Assembly (NCBI RefSeq): GCF_002288325.1
Contig: NZ_CP016780.1
Location: 124,001 to 188,000 of the forward strand
Direction of reading: 5' to 3'
Length of the DNA: 64,000 nucleotides
Origin: Candidatus Planktophila lacus
GTDB taxonomy: Bacteria > Actinomycetota > Actinomycetes > Nanopelagicales > Nanopelagicaceae
The position numbers were made by a program, and so were the translations under genes. The notes under the pieces were generated by a model, which made no database searches, was not told where the DNA came from, and was given only the letters and a program-made list of their open reading frames with translations. Below are positions 17,533 through 27,900 of this stretch, one piece after another (within the stretch, counting starts at the first letter, position 1; the number at the start of each line of letters is the position of its first letter).

Positions 17533-18027
17533 CTAGTTTTCTTCGAGATGCGCAGCGAGTGCGCTAAGTAAATCGGCTAGAGCTACTTTCTGATCACGGG
17601 TTAAGCCCTTTAATAATTCACGTTCTTGTTCAAGCAAACCTTCTAGCGCCTCATCAACTGCGCGCATTCCGGATGCAGTTAAAGTAACAAGTGAACCGCG
17701 GCCATCGTCAGGATCTGGCTGACGCGTAATTAACTTCAACTCTTCTAAACGATCTAAACGATTTGTCATGGTGCCACTTGTAACAAGTGTTTCTTGCATA
17801 AGTGCGCCAGGGGAGAGTTGATATGGATCGCCAGAACGACGCAGTGCAGCTAAAACATCGAAGCCCGAAGTTTCCAGATCGGCGAAAGCATCACGACGGG
17901 CGATATCTAAATTTCGAGAGATACGCGAAATACGGCTAAGCACCGCAAAGGGGCTGATATCTAAATCGGGGCGCTCGCGCTTCCAATCCGCGATTAGGCG
18001 GTCGACTTCATCACGGTGCGCGCTCAT
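17533..18027 (-). CDS. MarR-family transcriptional regulator
   Basis: The 164-residue winged-helix protein has the MarR layout. A recognition region QLSPGALMQETLVTSGTMTN is followed by RLDRLEELKLITRQPDPDDG and RGSLVTLTASGMRAVDEALEG. The DP.D.R.....LT wing motif is clear. Such proteins bind DNA as dimers and respond to small ligands. The frame stays open upstream through the tRNA-Gln gene, so ATG 18027 is chosen as the start. It converges on ispE with 13 bases between. The ligand and targets are unknown. Confidence 0.88.
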   Translation of the reverse strand: MSAHRDEVDRLIADWKRERPDLDISPFAVLSRISRISRNLDIARRDAFADLETSGFDVLAALRRSGDPYQLSPGALMQETLVTSGTMTNRLDRLEELKLITRQPDPDDGRGSLVTLTASGMRAVDEALEGLLEQERELLKGLTRDQKVALADLLSALAAHLEEN

Positions 18028-18106
18028 AGGTCTAGAGGATATATCGCTTACGGGGATCGCCCTGAAATGGTCGCGAGCACACATGGATATGAGGGAGAAT
18101 ATGCGT

Positions 18107-18178
18107 TCCGCCATTGTGTAGTGGCTAGCACATGGGCCTTTGAAGCCCAGGGTCCAGGATCGATACCTGGTGGCGGAG
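18107..18178 (+). tRNA. tRNA-Gln (anticodon UUG)
   Basis: The acceptor stem TCCGCCA pairs with TGGCGGA, followed by discriminator G at 18178. The anticodon stem TGGGC/GCCCA encloses CTTTGAA, giving anticodon UUG (reads CAA). The T arm has CCAGGATCGATACCTGG. The full 3' CCA is not encoded, since the next bases are CAATT. The gene lies between marR and glmU. Confidence 0.95.
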
Positions 18179-18215
18179 CAATTTAGATTGCCCGCCGATG
18201 GTGCTAGCGGAGCGT

Positions 18216-18221
18216 TAGACT
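18216..18221 (+). promoter_or_regulatory. Putative -10 box of glmU (leaderless)
   Basis: TAGACT is followed by 7 bases (TAACTAC) and the glmU ATG at 18229. There is no ribosome-binding site between them. The same hexamer and 7-base spacing occur before ispH. Confidence 0.5.
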
Positions 18222-18228
18222 TAACTAC

Positions 18229-19665
18229 ATGAGTGCAAATCTCGAAACGGTTGTTGTTCTCGCCGCCGGTGAAGGCACTCGCATGAAATCATCAACGCCA
18301 AAGGTTTTGCACGAAGTTGCCGGCCGCTCACTTGTTGGCCATGTTCTAAACGCCGTTAGCGCGCTTGCTCCAAAGCAAGTGCGAGTTGTTGTTGGCGCAG
18401 GACGCGAAGCAGTTGAAGAACATTTACGCGAAGTCGCACCTAACGTCACAACAGTCTTCCAAGAACGTCGCGGTGGCACTGGCCATGCAACGCAGTTGGC
18501 GCTCGCAGGTACAGATATTTCAGGAACTATCTTGATCTTGGCGGGCGATACGCCGATGCTTACCGGGGAATCACTTAAGCAACTCCTTGCCACTCACCAC
18601 GAAGGTGGCTTCACCGCATCAGTTTTAACTGCAGAACATCCCGACCCAACTGGTTACGGGCGCATAGTTCGTAGTGATGATGGCTCACTTCTTCGCATCG
18701 TTGAAGAACGCGATGCTGATGACTTTGTTAAGGAGATCTACGAAGTTAATTCAGGGGTTTACGCATTCGATGCTAAGAAACTTGCTGGAGCGATTGGCAA
18801 GCTAACTAACGATAATTCCCAAGGCGAGCTATATCTAACTGATGTCATCGAAATTCTGCGCAATGAAGGCGGAACAATCGCAGCTGCGCTAATCGAAGAT
18901 TTCATCGAAATCTTGGGCGTAAACGATCGGGTGCAGTTAGCCGAAAGTGCGGCTTTGCTCCGTGATCGTATTAACGAAGGTTTCATGCGCGCTGGAGTAA
19001 CAATTGTCGATCCGACAACAACTTGGATTGATGCAACTGCTGAAATCGCAAACGATGTAACTATATTTCCTGGCTCTGCGATCTTGGGATCTTCAAAGAT
19101 CGCAACTGGCGCCGTTATTGGCCCTCGCACAACGCTGGAATCTTGCAAGGTACTTGAGGGCGCAAACATTGTTGAATCTAATTGTTTTGAAGCAACAATC
19201 GGAGCCGGTGCAAACGTTGGCCCTTATTCATATCTACGCACAGGAACAGTTCTTGGTGCCGGTGCAAAAGCTGGCGCATTCGTTGAAATTAAGAATGCAA
19301 AAGTCGGCGATGGTTCTAAAGTTCCACATCTTTCATATGTGGGCGATGCCACCATCGGTGAAGGCTCAAATATTGGTGCGGCCACAATCTTTGTTAACTA
19401 TGACGGAGTAGATAAGCATCACACCACTATCGGAGATCATGTCCGAATCGGAAGCGATTCGATGTTAGTTGCGCCAGTTTCAATTGGTGACGGGGCTTAC
19501 ACCGCCGCCGGATCTGTAATTACTGAAGATGTTCCGGCCGGTGCCATGGGTGTCGCTAGAGGTAAGCAACGAAATGTATTAGGTTGGGTCATGCGCAAGC
19601 GATCTGGCACTAAATCTGCAATTGCTGCCGAAGCTTCAGAAAAACGCAACGAGAAGAAAGGCTAA
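18229..19665 (+). CDS. glmU: Bifunctional N-acetylglucosamine-1-phosphate uridyltransferase / glucosamine-1-phosphate acetyltransferase
   Basis: The 478-residue enzyme makes UDP-GlcNAc for peptidoglycan. The N-terminal pyrophosphorylase domain (1-230) has VLAAGEGTRMKSSTPKVLHE. The C-terminal half is a left-handed beta helix of hexapeptide repeats with the acetyltransferase segment SYVGDATIGEGSNIGAATIF and NYDGVDKHHT. A polar Lys-rich tail ends the protein. It is followed after 5 bases by prs, a common actinobacterial pair. Confidence 0.96.
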   Translation: MSANLETVVVLAAGEGTRMKSSTPKVLHEVAGRSLVGHVLNAVSALAPKQVRVVVGAGREAVEEHLREVAPNVTTVFQERRGGTGHATQLALAGTDISGTILILAGDTPMLTGESLKQLLATHHEGGFTASVLTAEHPDPTGYGRIVRSDDGSLLRIVEERDADDFVKEIYEVNSGVYAFDAKKLAGAIGKLTNDNSQGELYLTDVIEILRNEGGTIAAALIEDFIEILGVNDRVQLAESAALLRDRINEGFMRAGVTIVDPTTTWIDATAEIANDVTIFPGSAILGSSKIATGAVIGPRTTLESCKVLEGANIVESNCFEATIGAGANVGPYSYLRTGTVLGAGAKAGAFVEIKNAKVGDGSKVPHLSYVGDATIGEGSNIGAATIFVNYDGVDKHHTTIGDHVRIGSDSMLVAPVSIGDGAYTAAGSVITEDVPAGAMGVARGKQRNVLGWVMRKRSGTKSAIAAEASEKRNEKKG

Positions 19666-19670
19666 TTTCC

Positions 19671-20651
19671 TTGAGCGAAATTCGTTTGTCCTCAGAGAAA
19701 AGACTTCGACTCTTTTCAGGCCGCGGATTTCCAGAGCTCAGCGAAGCAGTCGCCGCAGAACTCGGTATTCCATTAACACCAACATCTGCATATGACTTTG
19801 CAAATGGTGAAATCTTTGTTCGCTTCGAAGAATCAGTTCGTGGTTGCGATGCCTTCGTTCTTCAAAGCCACACCGCTCCAGTAAATAAACAGATCATGGA
19901 ACAACTAATCATGGTCGATGCGCTAAAGCGCGCATCTGCAAAGCGCATCACAGTTGTTGCACCTTTCTACGGTTATGCGCGTCAAGATAAGAAACACCGT
20001 GGTCGCGAGCCAATTACCGCACGTCTGATGGCAGATCTCTACAAGGCAGCTGGCGCTGACCGCCTAATGGTTGTTGATCTTCACACTTCACAGATTCAAG
20101 GATTCTTCGACGGACCAGTCGATCACTTATTTGCACTACCAATGCTCGCAAACTACGTTGGCAGCAAAGTAGATCGCACTCGCTTAACAATTGTTTCTCC
20201 TGACTCAGGTCGCGTACGCGTTGCCGAGCGCTGGTCAGAACTACTTGGCGGCTGCCCAATTGCTTTTATCCATAAAACCCGCGATCCACGAGTTCCAAAC
20301 GAATCAGTTACCGGAAAAGTTGTCGGTGAAGTCGAAGGCCAGACTTGCGTAGTAATTGATGACATGATCGATACCGCAGGAACAATTACCAAAGCAGTAG
20401 ATGCCTTATTCGCAGCAGGTGCAAAAGAAGTTATTGTTGCGGCAACGCACGCGGTCTTTTCTGGCCCAGCAGTTGATCGCCTAAAGGCTTCCAAGGTCAC
20501 CGAAGTTGTCGTTACCGACTCACTTCCGATCGATGAAGATAAGCGTTTTGATGGGCTGACCGTCCTCTCAATCGCGCCGCTTCTGGCTCGTGCGATCCGC
20601 GAAGTCTTCGAAGATGGCTCCGTAACAAGCCTTTTTGACGGACACAGCTAA
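19671..20651 (+). CDS. prs: Ribose-phosphate pyrophosphokinase
   Basis: The 326-residue enzyme makes PRPP from ribose 5-phosphate and ATP for nucleotide, His and Trp synthesis. It shows FANGEIFVRFEESVRG, the ATP region GYARQDKKHRGREPITARLM, DLHTSQIQGFFDGPVDHL, and the PRPP loop VVIDDMIDTAGTI. The start is TTG at 19671, supported by GAAAGG 9 bases upstream within the end of glmU. Confidence 0.96.
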   Translation: MSEIRLSSEKRLRLFSGRGFPELSEAVAAELGIPLTPTSAYDFANGEIFVRFEESVRGCDAFVLQSHTAPVNKQIMEQLIMVDALKRASAKRITVVAPFYGYARQDKKHRGREPITARLMADLYKAAGADRLMVVDLHTSQIQGFFDGPVDHLFALPMLANYVGSKVDRTRLTIVSPDSGRVRVAERWSELLGGCPIAFIHKTRDPRVPNESVTGKVVGEVEGQTCVVIDDMIDTAGTITKAVDALFAAGAKEVIVAATHAVFSGPAVDRLKASKVTEVVVTDSLPIDEDKRFDGLTVLSIAPLLARAIREVFEDGSVTSLFDGHS

Positions 20652-20792
20652 GCCGCGCTAACCTTTGCCCAGGTTTCCGGCGAGGGTGAAAAACTCCGTA
20701 ATCGACGGTAAGGATTTAACTCCTGCTGGAACTTCGTGTTAAAAAAGTAAAGCCCCGAAGTATTCAGATCAAAACAAACAGGAGTAATAAAA
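20652..20792 (+). other. 141-base leader region upstream of rplY
   Basis: No gene was found here. Close to rplY there is a CAGGAG ribosome-binding site 8 bases before the ATG. Upstream, ACTTCG and CGAAGT form a possible 6-bp stem around an A-rich loop, and CCGT-AATCG-ACGG can form a small hairpin. Leader control of a ribosomal protein gene is possible, but the structures are weak. Confidence 0.3.
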
Positions 20793-21413
20793 ATGGCTGA
20801 AATCAAGATCACCGGCACAACACGTACTGAGTTCGGTAAAGGTGCCTCACGTCGTGCACGCGTTGCAGGTCTAGTTCCTGCAGTTATCTACGGCCATGGC
20901 GAGAAGCCACAGCACATCACTCTTCCAGCGCGCGAACTCGGCGTTGCTTTGAAGCAATCAAACGTTCTCCTTCAAATCGATATCGATGGCAAGGATCAAC
21001 TAACACTTCCAAAGGCGATTGTTCGCCACCCACTTAAGCAGATCCTTGAGCACATCGACCTAGTTGCTGTTCGTCGTGGTGAAAAAGTTACCGTTGGCGT
21101 TCCTGTTCACACAGAAGGCGAACACGATCGTGACGGAATTCTTGAGCACGTTAACCACACAATTGAAGTTGAAGTTGAAGCAACTGCTATTCCTTCATTC
21201 TTCACACTTGATCTAACAGGTCTTGCAGCTGGTCAATCACTCTATGCAGAGAACGTTGCACTTCCTGCTGGCGTTAAGTTGATCTCTGATCCAAAGACAA
21301 TCGTTGTTCACCTCTCAGAGCGTTCAACTGCAGTTGAAGAAGTTGCAGTAGTCGCACCGGCTGCAGATGCAGCAGCGGCACCAGCAGCTGATGCAGAGAA
21401 GAAAGACGCTTAA
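20793..21413 (+). CDS. rplY: 50S ribosomal protein L25 / general stress protein Ctc
   Basis: The 206-residue protein is the long L25 (TL5/Ctc) form. An N-terminal 5S-rRNA-binding domain (GASRRARVAGLVPAVIYGHG) is followed by a second beta domain (about 95-185, VPVHTEGEHDRDGILEHVNH) and an Ala-rich acidic tail ending EKKDA. It binds 5S rRNA in the large subunit. It has a strong ribosome-binding site (CAGGAG) and lies 17 bases before pth, the usual actinobacterial pair. Confidence 0.95.
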   Translation: MAEIKITGTTRTEFGKGASRRARVAGLVPAVIYGHGEKPQHITLPARELGVALKQSNVLLQIDIDGKDQLTLPKAIVRHPLKQILEHIDLVAVRRGEKVTVGVPVHTEGEHDRDGILEHVNHTIEVEVEATAIPSFFTLDLTGLAAGQSLYAENVALPAGVKLISDPKTIVVHLSERSTAVEEVAVVAPAADAAAAPAADAEKKDA

Positions 21414-21430
21414 GCCTTACTCTTTATCTC

Positions 21431-22015
21431 GTGAGTACATCTCCTTGGATAATTGTTGGGCTCGGTAACCCGGGCGAACAATATGAAGCCACTCGCCATA
21501 ACGTTGGCCAGATGGTTATTGATGAACTCGCTAGGCGTCATAACGTAAAGCTAAGTACACATAAGTCACGCACCGACATCGCCGCCTACAAGTTAGGCGT
21601 CGGTGTCGATGCTTTTTCTGTGATTCTTTCTAAATCTAAGGGTTACATGAACGAATCTGGCGGACCAATCAAAGCTCTCGCTAACTTCTATTCAGTAGAA
21701 CCACAACAAATAATTGTTCTTCACGATGAGCTCGATATTCCCTTTGCGGCAATTCGCTCCAAGATTGCTGGTGGCGATAACGGACATAACGGTTTGAAAT
21801 CACTTACCTCAGCATTTGGCACTGCTGAGTACTACCGAGTTCGCCTTGGCATAGGGCGCCCAATGGGACAGCAAGATCCAGCCGACTTTGTATTGAAGCA
21901 ATTTAGTAAGGAAGAGAAGAAAGATTTAGGAGAATTTCTAGATCGTGGCGCAGATGTTGTTGAGTCGCTAATTACTAAAGGGCTTGATTTAACTCAATCG
22001 CAATTTAATTCTTAA
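21431..22015 (+). CDS. pth: Peptidyl-tRNA hydrolase
   Basis: The 194-residue enzyme recycles peptidyl-tRNA released from stalled ribosomes. It starts IVGLGNPGEQYEATRHNVGQ, with the catalytic His in RHN, and has VLHDELDIPFAAIRSKIAGG then DNGHNGLKSL, all Pth signatures. The start is GTG. The stop lies one base from the convergent ppc stop at 22017, leaving no room for a separate terminator. Confidence 0.96.
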   Translation: MSTSPWIIVGLGNPGEQYEATRHNVGQMVIDELARRHNVKLSTHKSRTDIAAYKLGVGVDAFSVILSKSKGYMNESGGPIKALANFYSVEPQQIIVLHDELDIPFAAIRSKIAGGDNGHNGLKSLTSAFGTAEYYRVRLGIGRPMGQQDPADFVLKQFSKEEKKDLGEFLDRGADVVESLITKGLDLTQSQFNS

Positions 22016-22016
22016 A

Positions 22017-24737
22017 TCAGCCCGTATTACGAAGGCCAGCTGCGACGCCGTTAATAGTCAGCAACAGCGCACGAACCAACATCGCATCTGATGATTCTCC
22101 AGCAGTGCGCACGCGGTGCAAGAGGTTTACCTGCAGCAGATGCAGCGGAGAAAGATAGGCATCGCGTACCTGCAAGGTACGAGCCAAAATTGGTTGATCT
22201 CCCAGCAGCGTCTCTTTCTCAGTCAGAGCAAGGATCTCTTTAACTGTCAGCTCGAATTCCTCAGTAATAGTGTCGAGGAAGTGATGAAGCTCGGCCGGAA
22301 CCAGAGTTTCAACATAACGTTTTGCAGTTACGAGATCTGTCTTCGCTAAAGTCATCTCCACGTTGCTAATAAAGGTGTGGAAGAAGTGCCATTCCTTAAG
22401 CATCTTCTTTAATACATCTGATTTACCAGCCTCGCGCGCTGCCTTAAGTCCGGTACCAACGCCGAACCAACCTGGCACGATCTGTCGTGATTGGGTCCAA
22501 CCAAATACCCACGGAATCGCACGGAGTGAATCGAGCCCACCTGCAGCATCTGGGCGACGTGATGGACGTGAACCCAGGAAGAGATTTCCAAGTTGTTCAA
22601 CCGGAGTTGAGGCATAGAAGTAAGCAGGAAGATCTGGATGATCAATCAACTTTCGGTAGCGCGCAAAAGAGTTATCGCTAATCAAGTTCATGCATTCGTT
22701 CCATTGCGCTAAATCTTCAGGGCTTTGACGAGCTGCGCGATTAAGAATCGTTGCTTCAAGGGATGCGGCAAGAGTTAACTCAACATTTTCGCGAGCAAGT
22801 GCGGGAAGTGCGTACTTGTCGCTAATAACCTCGCCTTGTTCAGTCATCTTGATCTGACCATCAACTGATCCCCATGGAAGTGCAACCAACGCATCGTAAG
22901 TAGGTCCGCCACCACGGCCGACAGAACCACCGCGACCATGGAATAAACGAAGTTTTACGCCGTACTTCATAGCGACATCACGGAGCGCACGTTGTGCACG
23001 GTGGATCTCCCACTGGCTTGTTGCAATACCTGCATCTTTATTTGAATCTGAATATCCCAACATCACTTCTTGCACATCATCGCGCAGCGCAACAAGTGCA
23101 CGATAGGTTGGATCCGAAAGAAGCTTTTCGAGGATCGCACCAGCGGAACGAAGTTCTGCAACTGTTTCAAGCAGCGGTGCAAAACCGATCTTGGCGACCT
23201 TCTTATCGAGATCAACTAGCCCGGCAGCCTTACCGATGACCGCTGCAGCGACTAGATCATCTGCACCCTTTGTCATTGAGATGATGTAAGTCTCGATGAC
23301 TTCAGGACCGAATCTTGCAATCAGATCATCAATTGCTTTAAAGGTATCGAAAGTCTTCTTACCGGCTGCGTCTAGCGTTGATAGATCAAGCGAACTCTTC
23401 TTACCTAACTCTGAAATGAGCAGCGGAAACTTTTCGTCATGTGACAGGTCAATGTAGCCAGTAGGCATGACTTGCTTTAGAAGGCCGTGGTGGGCATCTG
23501 AATGTTCGCGCACATCGAGAGTTGCATGGGTAAGTCCGAAGGCGGCGATACTTCGGATTGTGCGCTCTAGAAAGCCGGTTGCGATTAGCTCGCCACGATG
23601 GGCAGCCAATGAATCGCGCATCAAAGTTAAATCTGCAATTAGTTCTGCAGAGTTCGCATAGTCGCGTCCTGGAACGTGTGCAGCCTGTGAAGCATGGCGA
23701 GTGCGCGTAAAGACCAAACGATGAACGATCGCTGTGGCCTTCAAGCGATATGGCTCTTGTTGATTTAAACGTAAGAAACGTGGCTCAAACTCTGGAATAT
23801 TCTTTAAATCTTTTTCGATAGATGCCTGTAATTCAGGGGTTGTGCCAACGATGCGAGTTGAAATAGAGAGCATCTGGCGCAGCTCATCCATAGCCGAAAT
23901 CGTGGTGCGGATCGCATGAGCAACCTGTAGCGCAATTGCATCTTCAGTTACTTGCGCAGTGATATTCGGATTACCGTCTCGATCGCCACCGATCCAGGTG
24001 CCGAAGGTAAGTGGGCGGGCAGATACTGGAAGATTGATTTCAAGACGCTTTAGCTCGCGTGCAAAATCATTTAAAACTTCTGGAACGGTATTCAAAGCAA
24101 GATCATCTAGGTAATAAAGAGCGTTCATCGCTTCATCAAGTGGTTCTGGGCGATTTAAACGAAGTTCATCGGTCTGCCAAAGGAGATCTACAGTTTCTGC
24201 CAGGCGCTCGTTCTGGCGCGGATTTAAATCTTGGTCTAACAACTTTGCTACTTCACCAAGTTTATTGAGGATCGAACGACGTGCAGCTTCGGTTGGGTGT
24301 GCGGTAAATACGGGGCGAACCATAAGTTCGCTAACCCATTGTTCTAAATCTGCCTGAGTAAAGGAATGGCCCGGAGTTTGTGCTTTATAAGCCTCTTCAA
24401 TTTTATCGATCGCGCGACTTAGCCAAGAGCCACCTACTGCACGAGATTGCGCAAGAACACGTGCGCGGTGAACTTGTTCTGCGACATTTGCTAAATGGAA
24501 GTAAGTACTGAAGGCGCGCACCAATTGCACGGAATCTTCGACAGAGAGTTTTTCTAGTAGTTCAATACCGCCACCTTCGCGGACCGCTTTACGTACAGAT
24601 TCAACGAGGTCGAGAAGTTCTTGTCCTTCTTGGCGAACAAGTGATTGACCTAGTAGATCGCCAAGTTTTCGCACATCGCTTCGCAAAATCGCATCATCGC
24701 TTGCGATGTTATTGGCGTTAGCGGGGCTCTGTGTCAC
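22017..24737 (-). CDS. ppc: Phosphoenolpyruvate carboxylase
   Basis: A full-length enzyme of about 906 residues making oxaloacetate from PEP and bicarbonate to refill the TCA cycle. Visible motifs are the catalytic His segment VFTAHPTEAARRS, GTWIGGDRDGNPNITAQVT, VMLGYSDSNKDAG, the Arg/Gly-rich LFHGRGGSVGRGGGPT, and the C-terminal RNTG that forms the active-site tail. GTG 24737 is preferred because AGAGGA lies 7 bases before it. The in-frame ATG at 24743 has the same element only one base away. Confidence 0.95.
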   Translation of the reverse strand: MTQSPANANNIASDDAILRSDVRKLGDLLGQSLVRQEGQELLDLVESVRKAVREGGGIELLEKLSVEDSVQLVRAFSTYFHLANVAEQVHRARVLAQSRAVGGSWLSRAIDKIEEAYKAQTPGHSFTQADLEQWVSELMVRPVFTAHPTEAARRSILNKLGEVAKLLDQDLNPRQNERLAETVDLLWQTDELRLNRPEPLDEAMNALYYLDDLALNTVPEVLNDFARELKRLEINLPVSARPLTFGTWIGGDRDGNPNITAQVTEDAIALQVAHAIRTTISAMDELRQMLSISTRIVGTTPELQASIEKDLKNIPEFEPRFLRLNQQEPYRLKATAIVHRLVFTRTRHASQAAHVPGRDYANSAELIADLTLMRDSLAAHRGELIATGFLERTIRSIAAFGLTHATLDVREHSDAHHGLLKQVMPTGYIDLSHDEKFPLLISELGKKSSLDLSTLDAAGKKTFDTFKAIDDLIARFGPEVIETYIISMTKGADDLVAAAVIGKAAGLVDLDKKVAKIGFAPLLETVAELRSAGAILEKLLSDPTYRALVALRDDVQEVMLGYSDSNKDAGIATSQWEIHRAQRALRDVAMKYGVKLRLFHGRGGSVGRGGGPTYDALVALPWGSVDGQIKMTEQGEVISDKYALPALARENVELTLAASLEATILNRAARQSPEDLAQWNECMNLISDNSFARYRKLIDHPDLPAYFYASTPVEQLGNLFLGSRPSRRPDAAGGLDSLRAIPWVFGWTQSRQIVPGWFGVGTGLKAAREAGKSDVLKKMLKEWHFFHTFISNVEMTLAKTDLVTAKRYVETLVPAELHHFLDTITEEFELTVKEILALTEKETLLGDQPILARTLQVRDAYLSPLHLLQVNLLHRVRTAGESSDAMLVRALLLTINGVAAGLRNTG

Positions 24738-24788
24738 GGGCATATCCTCTCAGGAATACTCATGAGTTTGATACGCGATTATGCGCGT

Positions 24789-24862
24789 TAGACTTGATCC
24801 ATCAAGCCCCCTCCCTTTTGGGAACGGGGCCTTACGGCGTTTTCTCTTGAGAAATCGCCCGT
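24789..24862 (+). promoter_or_regulatory. mfd leader: -10-like box, palindrome and two tandem hairpins
   Basis: TAGACT at 24789-24794 could be a -10 box. CTTGAT-CC-ATCAAG at 24793-24806 is a perfect 6-bp palindrome overlapping the expected start point. Next come two hairpins: GCCCC/GGGGC (24806-24830) with an inner CCC-TTTT-GGG, and a longer stem at 24834-24862 built on TTTCTC/GAGAAA and ACGG/CCGT arms. They lie 40-100 bases before the mfd ATG. Confidence 0.4.
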
Positions 24863-24902
24863 AGGGATTGCGTTTTCTCACATATTGGAAAGGGTTGATC
24901 AA

Positions 24903-27900
24903 ATGCGCGCATTAGTGCAGATGCTTGGGGCAGATACTGCCGTTGCATCCTGTATCGAAGGTGCGCAAAAGATAATTTCACCAGCTCCGACCTATCCATT
25001 TTTGCTTGCACTGCGCGCACAGAGTAAACCGCTACTTGTAATCACTAGCTCAAGTCGTGGCGCTGAGGATTTAGCGAGCGAACTCCGAGAGTTACATCAG
25101 AACGTTCTTGAATTTCCGGCCTGGGAAACTCTGCCTCACGAGCGCTTAAGCCCGCGCAGTGACACTGTTGCCAGAAGGCTAGCGACGCTATCAACGCTTG
25201 CGAGAAAAGATTTAGAGAGCCCAATTGTTGTTGCACCAATCCGCGCAGTAATACATAGATTCATCGCCAATTTAGCAACATCGCCTCTGCAAACTTTAGA
25301 AATAGGCGGCGAAGTAGATCTAACTTCGTTGGTGGAGCATTTAACACAGTTGGCATATACCCGCACCGACTTAGTTGAAAAGCGTGGTGAGTTTGCCGTG
25401 CGCGGTGGAATTGTTGATCTCTTCTTACCGCTATCGGAACATCCGATACGCATTGACTTCTTTGGCGATGAGATCGAAGAGTTAAGTTATTTCGAGGTTT
25501 CATCGCAGAGAACCACCAGCCCAGTTGTTGGGAAGCTTTCAATTCTGCCGTGCCGCGAACTTTTACTAACTGAAGAAATTCGTTTTCGCGCAGAGAAGGC
25601 GAAGGATAAGTACCCGGCAGCGCTAGAAATTCTCGATCGCATGGCGCAAGGCATCATTTCCGAAGGAATGGAATCGCTAATTCCCATTCTCATCAATGAA
25701 ACGGAGACAATTTTTCAAAGAATTCCAGTAGGCAGTGAAGTTGTATTTATTGATGACGAGCGAATTCGTATGCGCACCATGGATTTACTTGCCACAAATG
25801 AAGAGTTCTTTGAGGCAGCCTGGTCCCACGCCGCACTCGGCGCTGTTGCACCCTTACCCGTTACTGATGCGACCTATCTTTCATGGGATGCGCTAAATGA
25901 AGAAGTAGTTCGTTGCGGTTTAAAGCAACGCGCCCTTAATCCATTTGGCACGGATTTAGATACCGAAGCCACCTTCTTAGATTTCAGCGCCATCGATCCG
26001 CTGCGAGGAGATGCCGATCGCGCAGTTACCGCAATGCAGGAAGCGGTAAGCCAAGGATTTTCAATTATCTTCTCAACTGCTGGCCAAGGAATGGCTGAAC
26101 GTTATGCCGGCATCTTCCGCGATGCCGATCTGCCGGTCTTCATTACGCCAGAGCTAAAAGCAATCCCAACTAAGGCAACGATTCATATAACGCAATCATC
26201 TATTGCACAGGGATTCTCTTCTCTGGAATCGCGAATTCTATTTATGACCGAACGCGATTTAACTGGCAGCAAGGCTTCAGCAAAAGATGGCGTGCGCATG
26301 CCATCGAAACGTAAACAAGCTGTTGATCCGCTAGAACTACGCGCTGGAGATTTTGTGGTGCATGAGCAACACGGCATCGGTCGCTATGTAGAGATGGTGC
26401 AGCGCACCATCAATGGTGTCACTCGCGAGTACTTAGTTATTGAATACGCACCCGCTAAACGCGGCCAACCCGGAGATCGCATCTTTGTTCCAACGGATAC
26501 TTTGGAACAAGTTTCCAAATACGTTGGCGGTGAAGCACCTGCAGTGCACCGCATCGGCAGCGGCGAATGGCAGAAAGCAAAGGGTCGCGCCCGCAAGGCG
26601 GTTAAACAGATCGCTGGCGAGTTAATTCGCTTATATGCCGCACGTACATCTTCACCTGGTTATGCATTCTCTGCGGATACGCCTTGGCAGCGCGAGTTAG
26701 AAGATGCCTTCTCTTACATCGAAACGCCAGATCAACTTTCGACTATTGAAGAAGTAAAGCGCGATATGGAGAAGCCTTATCCAATGGATCGCATCATTTG
26801 CGGCGATGTTGGTTATGGAAAGACCGAGATCGCAATCCGCGCAGCATTTAAAGCGGTGCAAGATGGCAAGCAAGTTGCAGTTCTAGTTCCAACAACACTT
26901 CTTGTGCAGCAGCATGCCAAGACTTTTGCAGAGCGATATTCAGGTTTCCCAATTCGCGTCGCCGGAATGTCACGCTTTAACACCGCTAAAGAATCGAAAG
27001 AGATCCTCGCCGAATTAGCGGCCGGTAGCGTCGATGTTGTAATCGGAACCCATCGCCTGCTTTCACAAGATGTGATCTTCAAAGATCTGGGGCTCGTCAT
27101 TGTCGATGAAGAACAACGCTTTGGCGTTGAGCAGAAGGAATCTCTTAAGAAGATGCGCACAACGGTCGATGTTTTAGCGATGTCGGCAACACCTATTCCG
27201 CGCACCTTGGAAATGGCGGTTACTGGTATTCGTGAGATGTCGACGATTACAACGCCACCCGAAGAGCGCCATCCGATTCTTACCTACGTTGGACCAAGTG
27301 AAGATGCGCAGATTCGCGCAGCAATTCACCGCGAGCTATTGCGTGATGGGCAGATCTTCTACATCCATAACCGCGTTGAATCTATCGATCGCGCGGCGGC
27401 AAAGATCCAAGAGTTAGTTCCAGAAGCGCGTATTCGTATCGCACATGGACAGATGTCCGAAGGTGCACTCGAAGATGTAATCCTGGGATTCTGGAACCGC
27501 GACTTCGATGTTCTTGTCTGCACCACGATTGTCGAAAGCGGCCTAGATATTGCAAATGCCAATACTTTAATTGTGGAGCGCGCTGAAAACTTCGGGCTTT
27601 CACAACTGCACCAGTTGCGTGGACGCGTTGGTCGCGGCCGCGATCGTGCATATGCATATTTCCTTTATCCGCAAGATCAACCACTTACTGAAATTGCGCT
27701 AGATCGTTTGAAAACAATCGCTACTAACACTGACTTAGGTGCGGGTATGCGCGTTGCACTTAAAGATCTGGAAATTCGCGGCGCCGGTAACTTACTGGGC
27801 GGTGAACAATCAGGGCACATTGCCGATGTCGGATTTGATTTGTATATGCGCATGGTTGGTGAAGCGGTTAATGATTACAAGACAGGCATTATTGATAAGG

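Noticed and set aside
18028-18114. N-terminal extension of the MarR gene to 18114
   Set aside because: It would run through the tRNA-Gln gene on the other strand and adds no MarR-like sequence; ATG 18027 gives a normal length.
20692-20748. 18-codon leader frame before rplY
   Set aside because: The GTG has no ribosome-binding site at a useful distance and the product shows nothing typical.
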